From Archegozetes longisetosus (lineage: Eukaryota > Arthropoda > Arachnida > Sarcoptiformes > Trhypochthoniidae), in contig JAEMBT020000005.1 in assembly GCA_018873245.2 (NCBI GenBank), forward strand, positions 5,938,001-6,002,000: a stretch of 64,000 nt of DNA, given 5' to 3'. Position 1 is the first letter of the stretch. Every line of letters begins with the position of its first letter. This document shows positions 36,260-49,700 of the stretch, one piece after another. The notes under the pieces were generated by a model. That model was not told where the DNA came from. It worked only from the letters and a program-made list of their open reading frames with translations, and did no database searches. Position numbers and translations under genes: made by a program.

Positions 36260-36644
36260 TCGATTTAATAGCTTTTAGTACGAATTGTGATTCGACGTGC
36301 AGTAAAACATATTAATGAGTAATATTTTAGTGAGCAACTCAAATAACTATAGTCTCTTTACATATCTAATTATTTTCAATTTATTCATAATAATCAAGTT
36401 GACAAATTTATTTCACTGTTTACTATTAGTTAAACTTTTAATCAAAACATTATAAAAACTTATTTTGGACTGTAATTAATCTAAATTTGTAAAGCCTTTC
36501 CATTTGTCGATTGGTTTGTCTTTTGATTAACCCGTAAAACAGTCCATTTAAACTTGACTTCCAGACTTTTAAACTTGATCTCAATTGTATCTTAAAATGA
36601 ATGCTTAATAAATGTGTTTTACATTTGAAAATAGATTTCGTTTG
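36260..36644. promoter_or_regulatory. Divergent promoter region
   Basis: Spacer between the minus-strand gene at 35723-36259 and the plus-strand small ORFs. It should hold both promoters. I see no clear TATA or initiator that I would assign with confidence. Confidence 0.4.
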
Positions 36645-36827
36645 ATGGCAAGTATTGCAAAAGTAGGAAATAAAGCTGAGCAAAAATTATTGGTTCGCGT
36701 TTGGAGACAAATATATAGACACAAACATTTGATAACAATACCACCTTTACTATTCTACTGCATCTACTTGGATTACAACCACACTCAAAATTGGAAGATT
36801 CAAAAACAATTGAACGCACCTAAATAG
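36645..36827 (+). CDS. Small single-pass membrane protein, 60 residues
   Basis: Starts MASIAKVGNKAEQKLLVRVW. A basic N-terminal part (KLLVRVWRQIYRHKH) precedes one hydrophobic segment (LITIPPLLFYCIYLDY) and a short polar tail ending QLNAPK. The layout (basic, short, single membrane span) fits small mitochondrial inner-membrane proteins. It loosely echoes NDUFB1 around the span (IYLD), but I cannot name it. An upstream in-frame ATG at 36612 would add 11 residues; the 36645 ATG looks better. Its stop is 42 bases before the ATG of the NDUFB1 ORF on the same strand, with no clear promoter between (see findings). Confidence 0.6.
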   Translation: MASIAKVGNKAEQKLLVRVWRQIYRHKHLITIPPLLFYCIYLDYNHTQNWKIQKQLNAPK

Positions 36828-36869
36828 TCTTATCAATTTCTAGTTAAACTATACAACTCCACTTAAACA

Positions 36870-37112
36870 ATGACTGGAACTGAGTTTACTCATTACTCCC
36901 GATTTGCTTATTATGCACCTTATACTAAGCTTAAACCTTGGCAAAGATGTTCTATCGCGGTCTTCATTATGTCTTCTGCTCTTGCCGTCGGCTGCTTTTG
37001 GGATAAACAAGCCGAAAAGCGCTACTCTGCTTACCGCGGCAGAACTTCCCTTTACGGATCTTCTACTACTAATCCTGGCTGGCAGAATGAAGATGCACAA
37101 CTCTCTCAATGA
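36870..37112 (+). CDS. ND-MNLL: NADH dehydrogenase subunit NDUFB1/MNLL
   Basis: 80 residues, MTGTEFTHYSRF... to ...EDAQLSQ. One membrane segment (CSIAVFIMSSALAVGCF) is followed by WDKQAEKRYSAYRGRTSLYG and PGW. That pattern, Gly-x-x-aromatic-Asp-Lys, two residues, Glu-x-Arg, then A-[FY]-R-x-[KR]-[ST]-x-L-[FY]-G, is the signature of the NDUFB1 (MNLL) supernumerary subunit of complex I, an inner-membrane protein of the proton-pumping arm. The N-terminus is longer than in vertebrates (58 residues). The open frame is intact with no intron. It may share a transcript with the small ORF just upstream. Confidence 0.75.
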   Translation: MTGTEFTHYSRFAYYAPYTKLKPWQRCSIAVFIMSSALAVGCFWDKQAEKRYSAYRGRTSLYGSSTTNPGWQNEDAQLSQ

Positions 37113-37878
37113 ATTCATTTCAGTTAATTGCAATTGTATTAATAAATCAATAGTTGATTGTTTGCTCTAAAAAGTAGATATTTCTGATATATATATATAA
37201 CTAGTTGTACTTTATTTCAAAATTAAAATACTTGAAAAATACTTTTGGCTGTTCAATAGCATTGATGTACAATACAATTTGGCTTTTTATTTGAGTATTA
37301 AGACCTGCTTTTATCCATAAACGAGTCTTAATCAAAAGGTGGTTATTTGTAAAAGACTCTTGATCTGAGTTTAGATGTAATTCTGGGTTGTTTGAGAATA
37401 TGATTTGAGAAGTGATTTATTTTTATCAACTTTGCACTCACCTATTCTATTGACTAAACTATAAGAGTTGTTTATAGCTTATAACTGCAAATCACAAAAA
37501 TATCTTATTTTCAGCTCAATTCAGTCAAAACATAAGTAAATATTAGCTAAAATTAGTAATCGTGCTTATTTCATCAATATTTTAATGAGTATATTGAGAC
37601 CTGCTTGAGTTTTCTATTTTTTAAGTTCAAGTATATGTATAGAAGGAGAGAAATGCCCAAAACAGTGCATTGAAAGCCTCGCCCACTCCTGGTGTTGACG
37701 CAATTTCAACTAATTTTGATCACATCGAATGACATCAATATTACATAAATTCAATTTTAAGCCAAAACATTCGCTTCAGCCAAATTGCTGTATTGCCTTC
37801 TAGTTAGTTAATTAAATAATTTCGCTATTACTTAAGATATATTAAGAGTCCATTTGTGTGTTTTATTTCGTTTTAATA
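37113..37878. other. Intergenic region before ataxin-3
   Basis: AT-rich, including a TA-repeat stretch near 37185-37199. It should hold the NDUFB1 3' UTR and the ataxin-3 promoter. No other feature recognised. Confidence 0.55.
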
Positions 37879-39290
37879 ATGGAAACGATATTTCACGAAA
37901 AGGTATTTCAAAATAATATCATTTTCAGTTATTTCAGTATATTTTCATTTATTTTTCAAATTATTCATCAAAACTGACGCCAATTATTGATATTCTTATT
38001 GAGTAGACATTTAACGAACTCTCAATTATTACTTAATTTGATTACAAAAGTAATAATTTTTGTCAGCTTTAATCATAAATCTAACAAATAAATTATTTGA
38101 TTAATTGAGAAATGATTTCAATTAATGTTTTGAAGGATGATTTGAGAAACGACTTGAATTAATGGTTTGAAAAATGATTTAATGATTTGTAAATTAATAG
38201 CAAGAGGGCTCACTTTGTGGTCAACACTGTTTGAATGCATTACTTCAAGGCGAATACTTCACAGCCGTTGATTTGGCACAATTGGCACAACAAATAGATG
38301 ATGAGGAGAGGAGTAGAATGGCTGAAGGAGGAGAAAATAGAGAAGAATACAGAAAATTCATCCAAGTATTTATTATTTTCATTTTTGCTTCATTTCTATC
38401 CCTATTTAATTATCAGTTAACTTATTCCTTAATAGTTGTAAGTTCTTATTAAAATCTATCCATTTTCAATGTTTTCATATCAATTTTTAACTTAATCATT
38501 AATCATTTTCTAATTGATTGATCAATTAAAGTCTCCGTCGGACAATATGGACGACTCGGGATTCTTTTCAGTACAAGTGATTGCGAGTGCGCTTAAGGTT
38601 TGGTCACTTGAGTTGATTCCATTCAACAGCAAGAACGAGATCGCCATTGCTGCACAAAACAATCCGACGTAAGACTCATTCAATGTTTTTGACTGATTGA
38701 TAACTAGATTCTAATTTGACATAATCTTAAGGTTGCAAAAAGCATACATTTGTAATTATCGCGAACACTGGTTCACAATTCGAAAGATAGGTCAACAATG
38801 GTTTAATTTGAATTCATTATTAACGGGCCCTGAATTGATATCAGATACTTACTTGTCGTTATTTTTAACACAATTGCAACGAGAAGGTTACTCTATATTT
38901 ATAGTTAGTGGAATTTTGCCTAGTTGTCAAGCAGACAATGTTCTGTCCGAACAAATAGTAGTTCAACAAGAAAAACCTCGTCTCTTGTCCGAAGTTTACA
39001 AATCTAAAAATAAAACTACTGATCAAACCAAACAAGTCAGACGACTAACAGAGGAGGAGGAAGATAGAGAGTTGGAAGAAGTTATCAGAATGAGTATTGA
39101 AAGCAACGCTGAGGCAGAAAAACGTCAATTGGAAGCAGCGTTAGCACTGAGTTTAGAATCAAATATAGCATCAAATACACCAGTGAACACTCCATCGAAT
39201 ATACCATCAACCTCTAGACCAGTGATTCATTATTCTACTGAAGAAGAAATGCTTGACGCCGCACTCAAAATGTCACTCGAAGCCTTATAG
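37879..39290 (+). CDS. ATXN3: Ataxin-3 deubiquitinase (Josephin domain plus three UIMs)
   Basis: Exons 37879-37902, 38201-38365, 38532-38668 and 38732-39290 are in phase, giving 294 residues. The tiny first exon codes METIFHEK, as in the human start (MESIFHEK). The Josephin domain has the catalytic triad in place: Cys14 in GSLCGQHC, His in NYREHWFTIRK and Asn in QWFNLNSLLTGPELISDT. Three ubiquitin-interacting motifs follow: LEEVIRMSIES, LEAALALSLES and EMLDAALKMSLEAL. There is no polyglutamine tract between the second and third UIM; a Thr/Pro/Ser linker sits there. It cleaves ubiquitin chains and works with VCP/p97 in protein quality control and transcription. Every exon boundary is supported by homology. 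Confidence 0.96.
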
Positions 39291-40514
39291 CCCTCTCTTA
39301 CTATTCAATATCTTTTATATCATTTTTATTAATAATGTTCAAGTTTTCTTTTCAAATAATTCATTATGTTTTTCTTGTTTTATTAATTATTAATTCTAAC
39401 TTTTAGAATTTATAATAATTATGATATAATCGATTGTTTTCAATATAAATCAATTTCTTGATAATTATATAGTATTTAAGATATTAGACTTTCTTTTTAT
39501 TTGTAAATATCTCATACTCTTCCAATTCTTGCAATTATTTCATGAAAAATATATACAATTTAGTAGATAATATTTTTCTAGTGTTTTCTGATCTAATTCT
39601 CATTCTGGTCTGTGATGGCCACAAACTCAAGTTTTGCTGCTTTGATTCTTTTGCAAATATCAACTCGACATTTCAATTGAATATCATATTAATTGTATTC
39701 TAAATGTTAATATAAGAATTAAATTTTCATAACAACTCTAACTAAGATTTTATAGTCGGTGCTCATTTCTCATTAGATTTGAAAAACATTGAAGAGGATT
39801 AAGAATTTACCAAACACCAAGACTCGTATGCACACTCGGAGCCTAAACCTAATTTTAGACTTAAACTGAGACTGAGCTTATATATGAGTGAGCATATGAG
39901 TCTAAGATTTATGCTAAACTGATACTACTTTCGAAAATTTATTATTTATTTGGACCAAGTTTCTAATTTAACAGATAAATTTTGGTCAAATTATAACTTA
40001 AGAGAGATGCTTTGGAGCAAATTTTGTTGCATCTTGTTCTCCGATTCTGTCAAGTTCGTACTTATAATGAATCAAACTTATAGGAAATCATACTTATAAG
40101 GAATCAAATTTATAATTAAAAGTCAACGGCATATCGTATTTGAAAAATCTATCGATAATTATCATGCATTCAGAATAAATTCATGAATCATTGAGTAATG
40201 ATCATAATCTAAACTCTAACCAATCGTCTACTGATTCTCAAATTGAAAAATACAGAATCAAAAAGTTTAGAACTAAAACGCTGTAAGCAATAGAAAAGTG
40301 ACTTATTCATTTTGCTTGCAACAAATACACGTCTCACTTTGAAGAGACTACGTTTTTTATGAGAATACGTCAGGTTTCTATTAATCAGTTCCTTTGCTCA
40401 CTCAATCAGTCTAAGTTTTGTTTATATTTCTTTTCATTTTAATTTTATCTGGTTTATTAGTTTTCACGTCACATCAAATCTGAAGATTTACTCAATTACT
40501 TAGCCATCTTTAAT
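39291..40514. other. Intergenic region between ataxin-3 and YIF1
   Basis: AT-rich, no supported exon. It contains the ataxin-3 3' flank and the YIF1 promoter. Confidence 0.55.
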
Positions 40515-41969
40515 ATGGATTACGGATCAGGTATTGGTTTGATCTCAATATTGTTAATAATAAATATAATGATTTGACTTAAGGTACATCTCGGAGACAA
40601 CGACAAAATCAACAGCAAAGTCATCAACAGAACTATCCTTACGGAACATATGATGGCTTTAATGTGGATCAAACACAACCGCAGTCATATAACGGCCAAT
40701 ACTTTTCTGGTTATTCAATATATGAACAATCAGGGCCTCAGTTATTTGAAGACACGAGTGGCCAACAGTTTGGACCACAAACTGATCCATTTGCTCCTCA
40801 GTCACATATGAATAACCCCAATAATTTTATGCCACAAATGTATGGAATGACTTCTTCGAATTTTATTAATCAACAAATGCTTATGACTGCCGGTCAACAA
40901 CTGTTGACGAACCCAATGGCAGCAGCCGCCCTCGATCACTACTCCCAGTCTATCGTCAACAAAAGCAAGAGTTGGATCGGAAATAATGTATTATCTATTC
41001 CAAATCAAAGCAATTGTTATCACGCATTCGATAGTTTCAGTTCAAATTTATATAATTCTATATTTTCAGGTCAAATATTACTTCGCAGTCGATACCTCTT
41101 ACGTGTTGAAGAAGTTATTGCTTATATTCTTCCCGTTCACTCATAAAGTTAGTCAGACATTGATTTATTCTATAAGTGATTTTCATTTTTATACTCATTG
41201 AAAGTTTTAAAAATTGACAAGAAAGTTTTATCATTAATCTATATTTATAAGAAGTTTTACTTATTATTGATCAATGCAATTTGATTTAAAGGATTGGTCC
41301 GTTCGGTTCAATCCGAATGAATCGGTTGCTCCAAGAGATGACGTAAACGCTCCTGACTTATACATCCCAACAATGGCATTCGTAACCTATGTTCTTGTTT
41401 CTGGATATCTACTCGGCTTACAGAACCGTTTCTCACCTGAACAGTTGGGCATTCAGGCCAGTAGTGCGCTCGCTTGGCTTCTCATCGAAGTTGTTATTGT
41501 TCTGATGGCTCTTTATTTGTTCAGCATTTCTTGCTCTCTTGGGTTCTTTCATATGATTTCTTTTGGCGGATATAAATTTGTTTGGTTTGTTTCAAAACTC
41601 TATGAGAAGTTGTTTTGTAATCTATTGTCTAACTGAATAACTTGTACTTTCAGTATTGTTGCGATTCTATTGGCGAGTATGCCTTTCAGTAGTTTAGGAT
41701 ATTATGTCACGTTTGCATATTGTAGTCTGTCCCTTGGTTTCTTCTTGGTAAATTCATTCATAAACGCATCAATTTATTTATTAATTATTGATTATTTATT
41801 TGAATAGATGCGCAGTCTTCATGTAGCAATGCAAACGGCATCACAAAATCAAAGAAGTCATACGGAACCCAGAAATGGCTTATATTTAGTTTTAGTCATA
41901 TGTTTACTCCAACCCTTAATAATGTATTTTCTTACGAGACATTTCATTTCTATTTCGAGTACAACTTAA
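40515..41969 (+). CDS. YIF1: YIF1, Golgi/ER trafficking multi-pass membrane protein
   Basis: Exons 40515-40530, 40584-40987, 41070-41147, 41292-41584, 41654-41747 and 41808-41969 join in phase to 348 residues. The N-terminal third is cytosolic and rich in Gln, Asn, Tyr and Pro. The family core follows: VKYYFAVDTSYVLKKL, LFPFTHK-type FFPFTHKDW, NAPDLYIPTMAFVTYVLVSG, ISFGGYKFV, then several membrane segments, with RSLHVAMQT and LLQPLIMYFLTRHF near the end. YIF1 partners with YIP1 and cycles between ER and Golgi in COPII-vesicle transport. The first exon has only 16 bases (MDYGS plus one base), accepted because the ATG, donor and phase all fit. Confidence 0.95.
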
Positions 41970-42069
41970 AAGTTTAATATTTCAATCTTTATAACTTTAA
42001 CTGTGTAATACGCAAATTAACCTTAAATAAAGCTTTTTATGAACTTATGTTGAAAAAGTTATTTTGTAT

Positions 42070-42076
42070 AAAAAAA
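42070..42076 (-). terminator. Pol III terminator of tRNA-Leu
   Basis: A run of seven T residues on the minus strand begins 5 bases after the discriminator base, a standard RNA polymerase III stop. Confidence 0.85.
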
Positions 42077-42081
42077 GATAT

Positions 42082-42161
42082 TGGCAGCGGTGGGATTCGA
42101 ACCCACGCCCTTTCGGACTGGTGCCTAAAACCAGCGCCTTAGACCGCTCGGCCACGCTACC
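42082..42161 (-). tRNA. tRNA-Leu(TAG): tRNA-Leu (anticodon TAG)
   Basis: Read on the minus strand it starts GGTAGCGTGGCCGAGCGGTC and folds into a full class II tRNA. The acceptor stem is GGTAGCG/CGCTGCC with one T-G wobble. The A box is TGGCCGAGCGG, the anticodon stem CTGGT/ACCAG holds loop TTTAGGC (anticodon TAG), there is an extended variable arm, and the T arm GTGGG/CCCAC encloses the B box GGTTCGAATCC. There is no intron. It reads CTA leucine codons. CCA is not encoded, as expected in eukaryotes. Confidence 0.97.
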
Positions 42162-42219
42162 TATGGGATACTTCAAAGGACTAATACTCGAATGCTATTT
42201 AATAAAAAACTTTATTCTC

Positions 42220-43215
<996 letters not shown>

Positions 43216-43747
43216 TTCACTTGGATTCACAAATCAAATCCAAATCACTAGTATTTCAGATATTTTGATACAAACACTGATAACATTTATTGCAGTAATT
43301 TAAATAACGCGCAGACCTCTAGTAATGTGAAAAGAAGGCTCGAAACTAACTTTTGGAGACTGAATGTTTATTTGAATTAGATAAATAAAGTTCTAAATTG
43401 CCTTCAATAATTACCAAAACTATTAGACAAGTGTCAAAACTAAAACATTTGAAAACTAGAGACATGAACAATTCAATGATTAGTTTGTCTCCTTAACTCT
43501 CAGCTTTCGTTAAGTGATTCAAATGATTGAGCCTTAGTCTCGAGATATTTGTGCGAATCTCTAGTTTTGAAATAAAGAAATAGTGAAATCTCGTCATTTT
43601 TCATGATTTGTTGAAAACAGCTAATAATTTCGTTAGAGGAAAGTAATTGCAACTAGATAAAGAGTAGTTCATTACTCGATTCAGCCAGTAGATTATGTTT
43701 TTATTTCTAAGTTCAATTCAAATAAATGCAAAACTAAGTCATAAACA
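43216..43747. promoter_or_regulatory. Divergent promoter region of ALKBH6 and Dicer-1
   Basis: 532 bases between two start codons pointing apart. It is AT-rich; no clear core element stands out. The two genes probably share this regulatory space. Confidence 0.5.
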
Positions 43748-46700
43748 ATGAAATTAGAAACATCCGACAATTACATTGTGAGACCCACTCGTCACAATAG
43801 ACATGCCATCGATTCAATTGAGACCAAAGACTTCATCGCAAGACCTTATCAGGTATGACATGACAGACATGACATGACATCAGATTAATCAACAGAATAT
43901 GTCACCCGATTATATGATTGACTGATAGGTCGAACTCTATGAGATCTGCAAATCTCAAAACACGATCGTATGTCTGAATACGGGCAGTGGAAAGACATTC
44001 ATAGGAGTGATGCTGATCAAACACTTGTCGCCGCAATTGTATTCATTCAATGACAGCCCAACTGATCAGCTGAATGGAAAGCGAACCTTCTTTTTGGTGC
44101 CATTGGTCCCGTTGGTGTCGCAACAGGCCGACGTGATCAGAACTCATACCGATCTGACTGTTGGTGAATACCACGGTGAGGCTTACGACGATTGGACCAA
44201 AGACATGTGGAACGAGGAGTTCAACAAGTATCAGGTCTTAGTCATGATCGATGAGATCTTTCGCAAAATATTACACCAAGGATTCATTTCATTGACAAAA
44301 GTCAATCTATTGATCTTTGATGAAGCGCACAGAGCCGTCAAAAACCATCCCTATAGAGAAATAATGCGCACTTTCGATAACTGTCCACTTGAGAAACAGC
44401 CTCGGATTCTTGGACTGTCCGCAAGCCTTATTATGAATAATGCGTTGCCTACTGGTCTCGAAAAACTAATTAGAGAATTGGAGAAAACAATGAGAAGCAC
44501 TTGCGAGACTGCAACTGATTTGAGAACAGTCAACAAATACGCCTCAAAGCCTAATGAAGTATTAATTAATTATTCGTCATTCAATGTGCAAATCAATTCT
44601 AACATTAAGCTAGCTAAATATATTGGCGATTCTTGTATCGATTTCTTAAATGATATCGATTGCCAAGCATTAGCATTTCACAAAGGTACAGTCAGTCTGA
44701 AGACATTATGCAAATCAATACAAGACACATTTTACATATTGGGAACAATGGGTGTTTGGTGTGCCGTCGAAGTGGCTAAGCTTTACATTCGAGAATTGAG
44801 TGATACCGTAGAAATGTTGAGATCCACTAAATCCCATTACACTGCTCTTTTATCTGCAGTTTTAACCGCTCTGAATATTATTCAAGTTCAATTAAGTCAA
44901 CTTTTAGATGGATTGACTGGTTCGCATAGATTAATTGATTACACAGCTCCAAAACTCTTAGCTTTGGCTAATTTGTTAGAGGATTACAGCCCCCAAAATG
45001 ATGACGAACCTCCACCCAATTTGTGTGGAATCGTTTTTGCTGAGAGAAGATCTGTAGCTCGTATCCTATGTATTTGGTTACAAGAATTAGTCAAATGCGA
45101 ACCAGACAAATATTCATTTCTTAAAGTAGATTTTGTTTTGGGACACGGAGGAAAAACTGGAATCGGTGCCATAACACACATGAGTGGTAAAAAACAAGAA
45201 GAATCGCTGAAGAAATTCCGATCCCATGAATGCAATCTTTTAGTCGCAACTTCAGTTCTCGAAGAAGGGTTAGATGTTCCGCGTTGTAATCTAGTTATTA
45301 GATATGATCCGCCGAAGACATTCAGAGAGTATATTCAAAGCAAGGGTAGAGCCCGTGCAGAAAAAGCAAAATATGTTTTACTCGTTGAGAACAAGGATGA
45401 AGCATTGAATCGATTTATGAATAATCTGAATAAACATAGACAGATCGAAGCAATTCTGAATAAAAGTTGTCACAAGCGTTCGACTCCGACCGAGGCAGAA
45501 ATTGATGAAGGTTTCGACGACCAACTGTTGGAACCTTATATGCCAAACAAAGCAGACGACGCTGCACGAGTCACACTCAATTCTGCTATTGCTGTTGTAA
45601 ATCGATATTGTCTCAAACTTCCCAGTGATTCCTTCACCAAACTAACGCCACAGTACAATATCGAAAGTGAGGCTAATGGCCAATATCGGTGTCGATTACG
45701 TCTTCCTATAAATTCACAAATCAGACACGAAATAGTTGGTGCTTCGATGCCTAGTAAGCGAGCTGCTAAGAAGGCATCTGCACTATTGGCCAGTGAAATA
45801 TTGCACAAAGCGGGAGAACTTGACAACAATTTTCTTCCAGTTGGAAAAGAGACGATTCGATACATCGATGAACTCGGTCTTGAGCCACCTGAAGAGGAGA
45901 TCGAAAAAGTAGATAAAGGGCCGCGACCGGGTACTACTAAACGCAGACAATACTACAATAAATTGATTGCTAATGTTCTCAAGCATTCTCCGATTGAGCC
46001 CAATGTTAACTGTTATTTATATGTTTTCTCTATGAACTTGAGTTACCCCATTCCTGAAGAACAAAATACGAGAGGGAGGAAAATTACAGATCCAGCTGAA
46101 TCGACTCGAAACTTTGGTATTTTGACAGCACAAAAAGTACCGTCTATTTGTGACTTTCCTGTATTTACGAGATCTGGCGAAGTGACGGTCAAGTTAGAAC
46201 CCGTACTTATCGACATTAGCCTATCGTCTGAACAAATCGAAGAATTGGCAATCTTTCATCAGTTCACCTTCTCTGAAGTGCTTCGTCTCATTAAATATCC
46301 TCTGCGATTTGACTCAAAGAAATCAAATTGTAATTATTTCGTAGTCCCGGTAAATGGTTCAGATCGTAAGGAAATTGATTGGGATTTCGTCCATTTAATT
46401 AAAAAACATAAAGAATCGCCTCTTGAAATACTATCAGAGGAAGAGCGTAAAAATTTTGTGTTCGATGCAGACAAATATAATGATGCAGTTGTGATTCCAT
46501 GGTATAGAAAAGATAAGCCACAATTCTTTTTCTATGTCGCCGAAATCTGTGATAATTTAACGCCTAAAAGTTTGTTCCCTGATGAAGGCTACGAAACTTT
46601 TGAAAAATATTATTTATCAAAATATAACATTAGGATTATGAATACAAGTCAACCACTACTCGATGTCGATCATACTTCTGCTCGTCTCAATCTATTGACT

Positions 46701-49700
46701 CCGCGCTATGTCAACAGAAAAGGCATTTCTCTTCCCACCAGTACTGCTAAGACTAAGAAAGAAAAACGAGAAAACTTGCAGCAAAAGCAAATACTAGTGC
46801 CAGAACTTTGTACTGTTCATCCATTTCCTGCATCTTTATGGAGGAAAGCAGTTTGTCTTCCATGCATGCTTTACAGGCTAAACTCGCTATTAGTTGCCGA
46901 ACAACTCAGAGCTAGAGTTGCAAAAGAAAGTGGTGTTGGAATTGTTGAGGCAGTTGATGGTGTGTCTTGGCCTCCCCTTGATTTTGGTTGGACTCTTGCT
47001 CAGGTTGTAGCTCAAAGTGCAGAAGAACAAGAAAATGATTGCAAACTTGAAGACTCGAATCAAATGGTTCAACAAATCCACGAAACCTGGGATTTTGGTA
47101 TGTCTGATGAGAACACGATAGCCGCTATAGAGCACAAACAAGATGATAAAGATATCTTACAAACCTCAGAAGACCCAAGCAATGAACTCGTTATCGATAC
47201 GTTTGACCCAAATGACTATTTAATCAATGATGATGACATCGACGAATATAATTACGGGTGTAGTGAAGATGAACTCGAAAATATTGATTGGATCGAACCC
47301 ATTAATATGAATGATCGCTCTAATGGTTTCGCTTCAACCACAATTTCGATTGATTGGAATACAAATAGAAGTTTTACTAATAAGGTGCAAATAAGAGAAA
47401 TAAGTGATGATCAAATTGATGATGACCTGTCAGAAGACAACAATTTAGTCCGTTATGGATCTCCTAGTTTTTTCAGTCCATCAGTTCCTAATGCAAATGA
47501 AGGCAGAGAATGGGATTTTGATGACGAAATGACTTCAGCCGCTCTTCATCACATTGGTTTGCCTGGACTTGAAGTCATCTCGAGTTCTGGCGGTCTAAAT
47601 ATTGACGGACTTACTAGAGATCTAGCTAACTATCCCGTCGAAGCGTTCGATAGTTTCGATGAGACTAGTGATATCGAGGATCTTGATAGTGATGACGAAG
47701 ACGATGATAATGAAGATGTGATTTATTCAAATCAAGGCAAAAATGCTATTCCCGTCCGATCTGTCAATAATAGAAATAAACTTTCAGATATTTTACGTTA
47801 TGAATTACTCTATGATTCGCCGCCAAGCTCTGAGGGTATCAAAGATCCAAATGAAAAGGTTATCAAAAAGCTATATAAGGAATTTTGTGCTGAAGAAAAT
47901 TTTGATAATAATGCTGAAAGCGATATCGTGAACCAAACTGAGAATTTGACTTTGAATTGCACTGAAAACAATGTTGACAATGACCAAAAAGCTGACCTTA
48001 CCGATTTGAAGAGTACTGTCAAAGAAGTGGATTTAACTAAATTATTGATTGATTATATCAAAGAAGAAGAAGAAGAAGAAGAAGAAGAACTGAGTAATGA
48101 TGAGGTTTCAGATGATGAAAGTGAACTGAATTCGACTCCACTTAATGTTAAAGATTCGAATAAAGCTGTCGGTTTTGAAAAAGAGCAAAAAGTTGATTCA
48201 GTTTGGTTTGTACTTTAAAATTAGTATCTTATACTGTATTCATATTTGTTTAAAACTTTATTTGTATCTTTAGTTTCGGTGATTTGTTGCCCGATCGGGA
48301 TACAAGTGGTCAATCAAAGGAACCTTTTAATGTGAAATTTGATCCATTGAAAACAGATGACAGTAATATAGGTCCGAGTCCTTCAATGATACTACAGGCT
48401 CTAACTATGTCTAATGCTAGTGATGGAATCAATCTCGAAAGACTTGAAACAGTTGGAGATTCGTTTTTAAAGTAGTTGATTTTGCAGCAATTGAGCAGAA
48501 ATAATAAAGTTAATGTTTATTTAGATATGCGGTCACAGCTTTCTTATACAGCATGTGTCCTGGTATTCATGAGGGAAAGCTGTCATACTTGCGAAGTCGT
48601 CAGATAAGTAATATGAATTTGTATCGATTGGGCAAGAAAATTGGTATTGGAGAATTCATGAACGCAACTAAGTTTGAACCTAACGACAACTGGTGTCCGC
48701 CCTGTTATGCGGTATAACTCTATTCCATGTTTTCCCTTCAGATCTATTCTGACAATCATTGTTTATAACTTACAGATTCCTCAAGGCTTAGAGGAAGCTC
48801 TGATAGAAAATACAGAAGAAGGGGATACATCAACTGTATATGATATCGGAAAAATTGATGGTTTAAACACTTTGACGGAACAGCAGATTAGAGACAAGAT
48901 AAGAACTCTGAAAGATGAATCTGTAAACAAGACTGAAAAACAACCAGAAGCCAATAAAAAGCGAAGTTTGAATCACGATCTGCTGAGTATCCCTTATAAT
49001 TTGCTGACTCAGCACTCGATACCAGATAAGAGTATTGCTGATTGTGTCGAAGCACTAATAGGCGCTTATCTGATATCAAGCGGACCCAGAGGTGCACTTC
49101 TTTTCATGAAATGGCTTGACCTGAAAGTGATGCCCAAAACCGAAGTTGATAATCAAGATCCCAATGACCCCATATGGCATTGGTTGCCAACACCTAAGTC
49201 TCCACTTTTACTACCTCAGGACAGCGGTTGCAGTTATGAAGAAAATGAGAGCAAAGCTAAACAAAAACTCAGTGAACTGTATTTAGGACATAGTCTGAAC
49301 ATTTTTGAAGAAAAGTTGGGATATTCTTTCAGAGACAAGGCTTATTTAGTTCAAGCGTTTACACATAATTCTTATTATGAGAATGAAGTGACCGATTGCT
49401 ATCAGAGATTAGAATTTTTAGGCGACGCAGTTCTCGATTACTTAATTACAAGATATCTCTATGAAGACCCTGCTGGTCACTCTCCCGGAACTCTAACTGA
49501 TTTGCGATCAGCTCTAGTCAATAATACCTTCTTCGCTTCGCTTTCAGTTAAATACGAGTTTTACAAATACCTAAAAATGCTTTCTTTCGATTTGTTTCGA
49601 GTTGTCAATGCTTTTGTCTATAAGTTCAAAGCGAATGACGAGCGCTCTAATGATTACAGTCTGTTCATTGCTGAGGGAGAATCAGAAAATGCTGAAGACA

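Noticed and set aside
44351..44536. Antisense open frames across Dicer-1 and other long exons
   Set aside because: They are shadows of strongly conserved coding sequence on the other strand.
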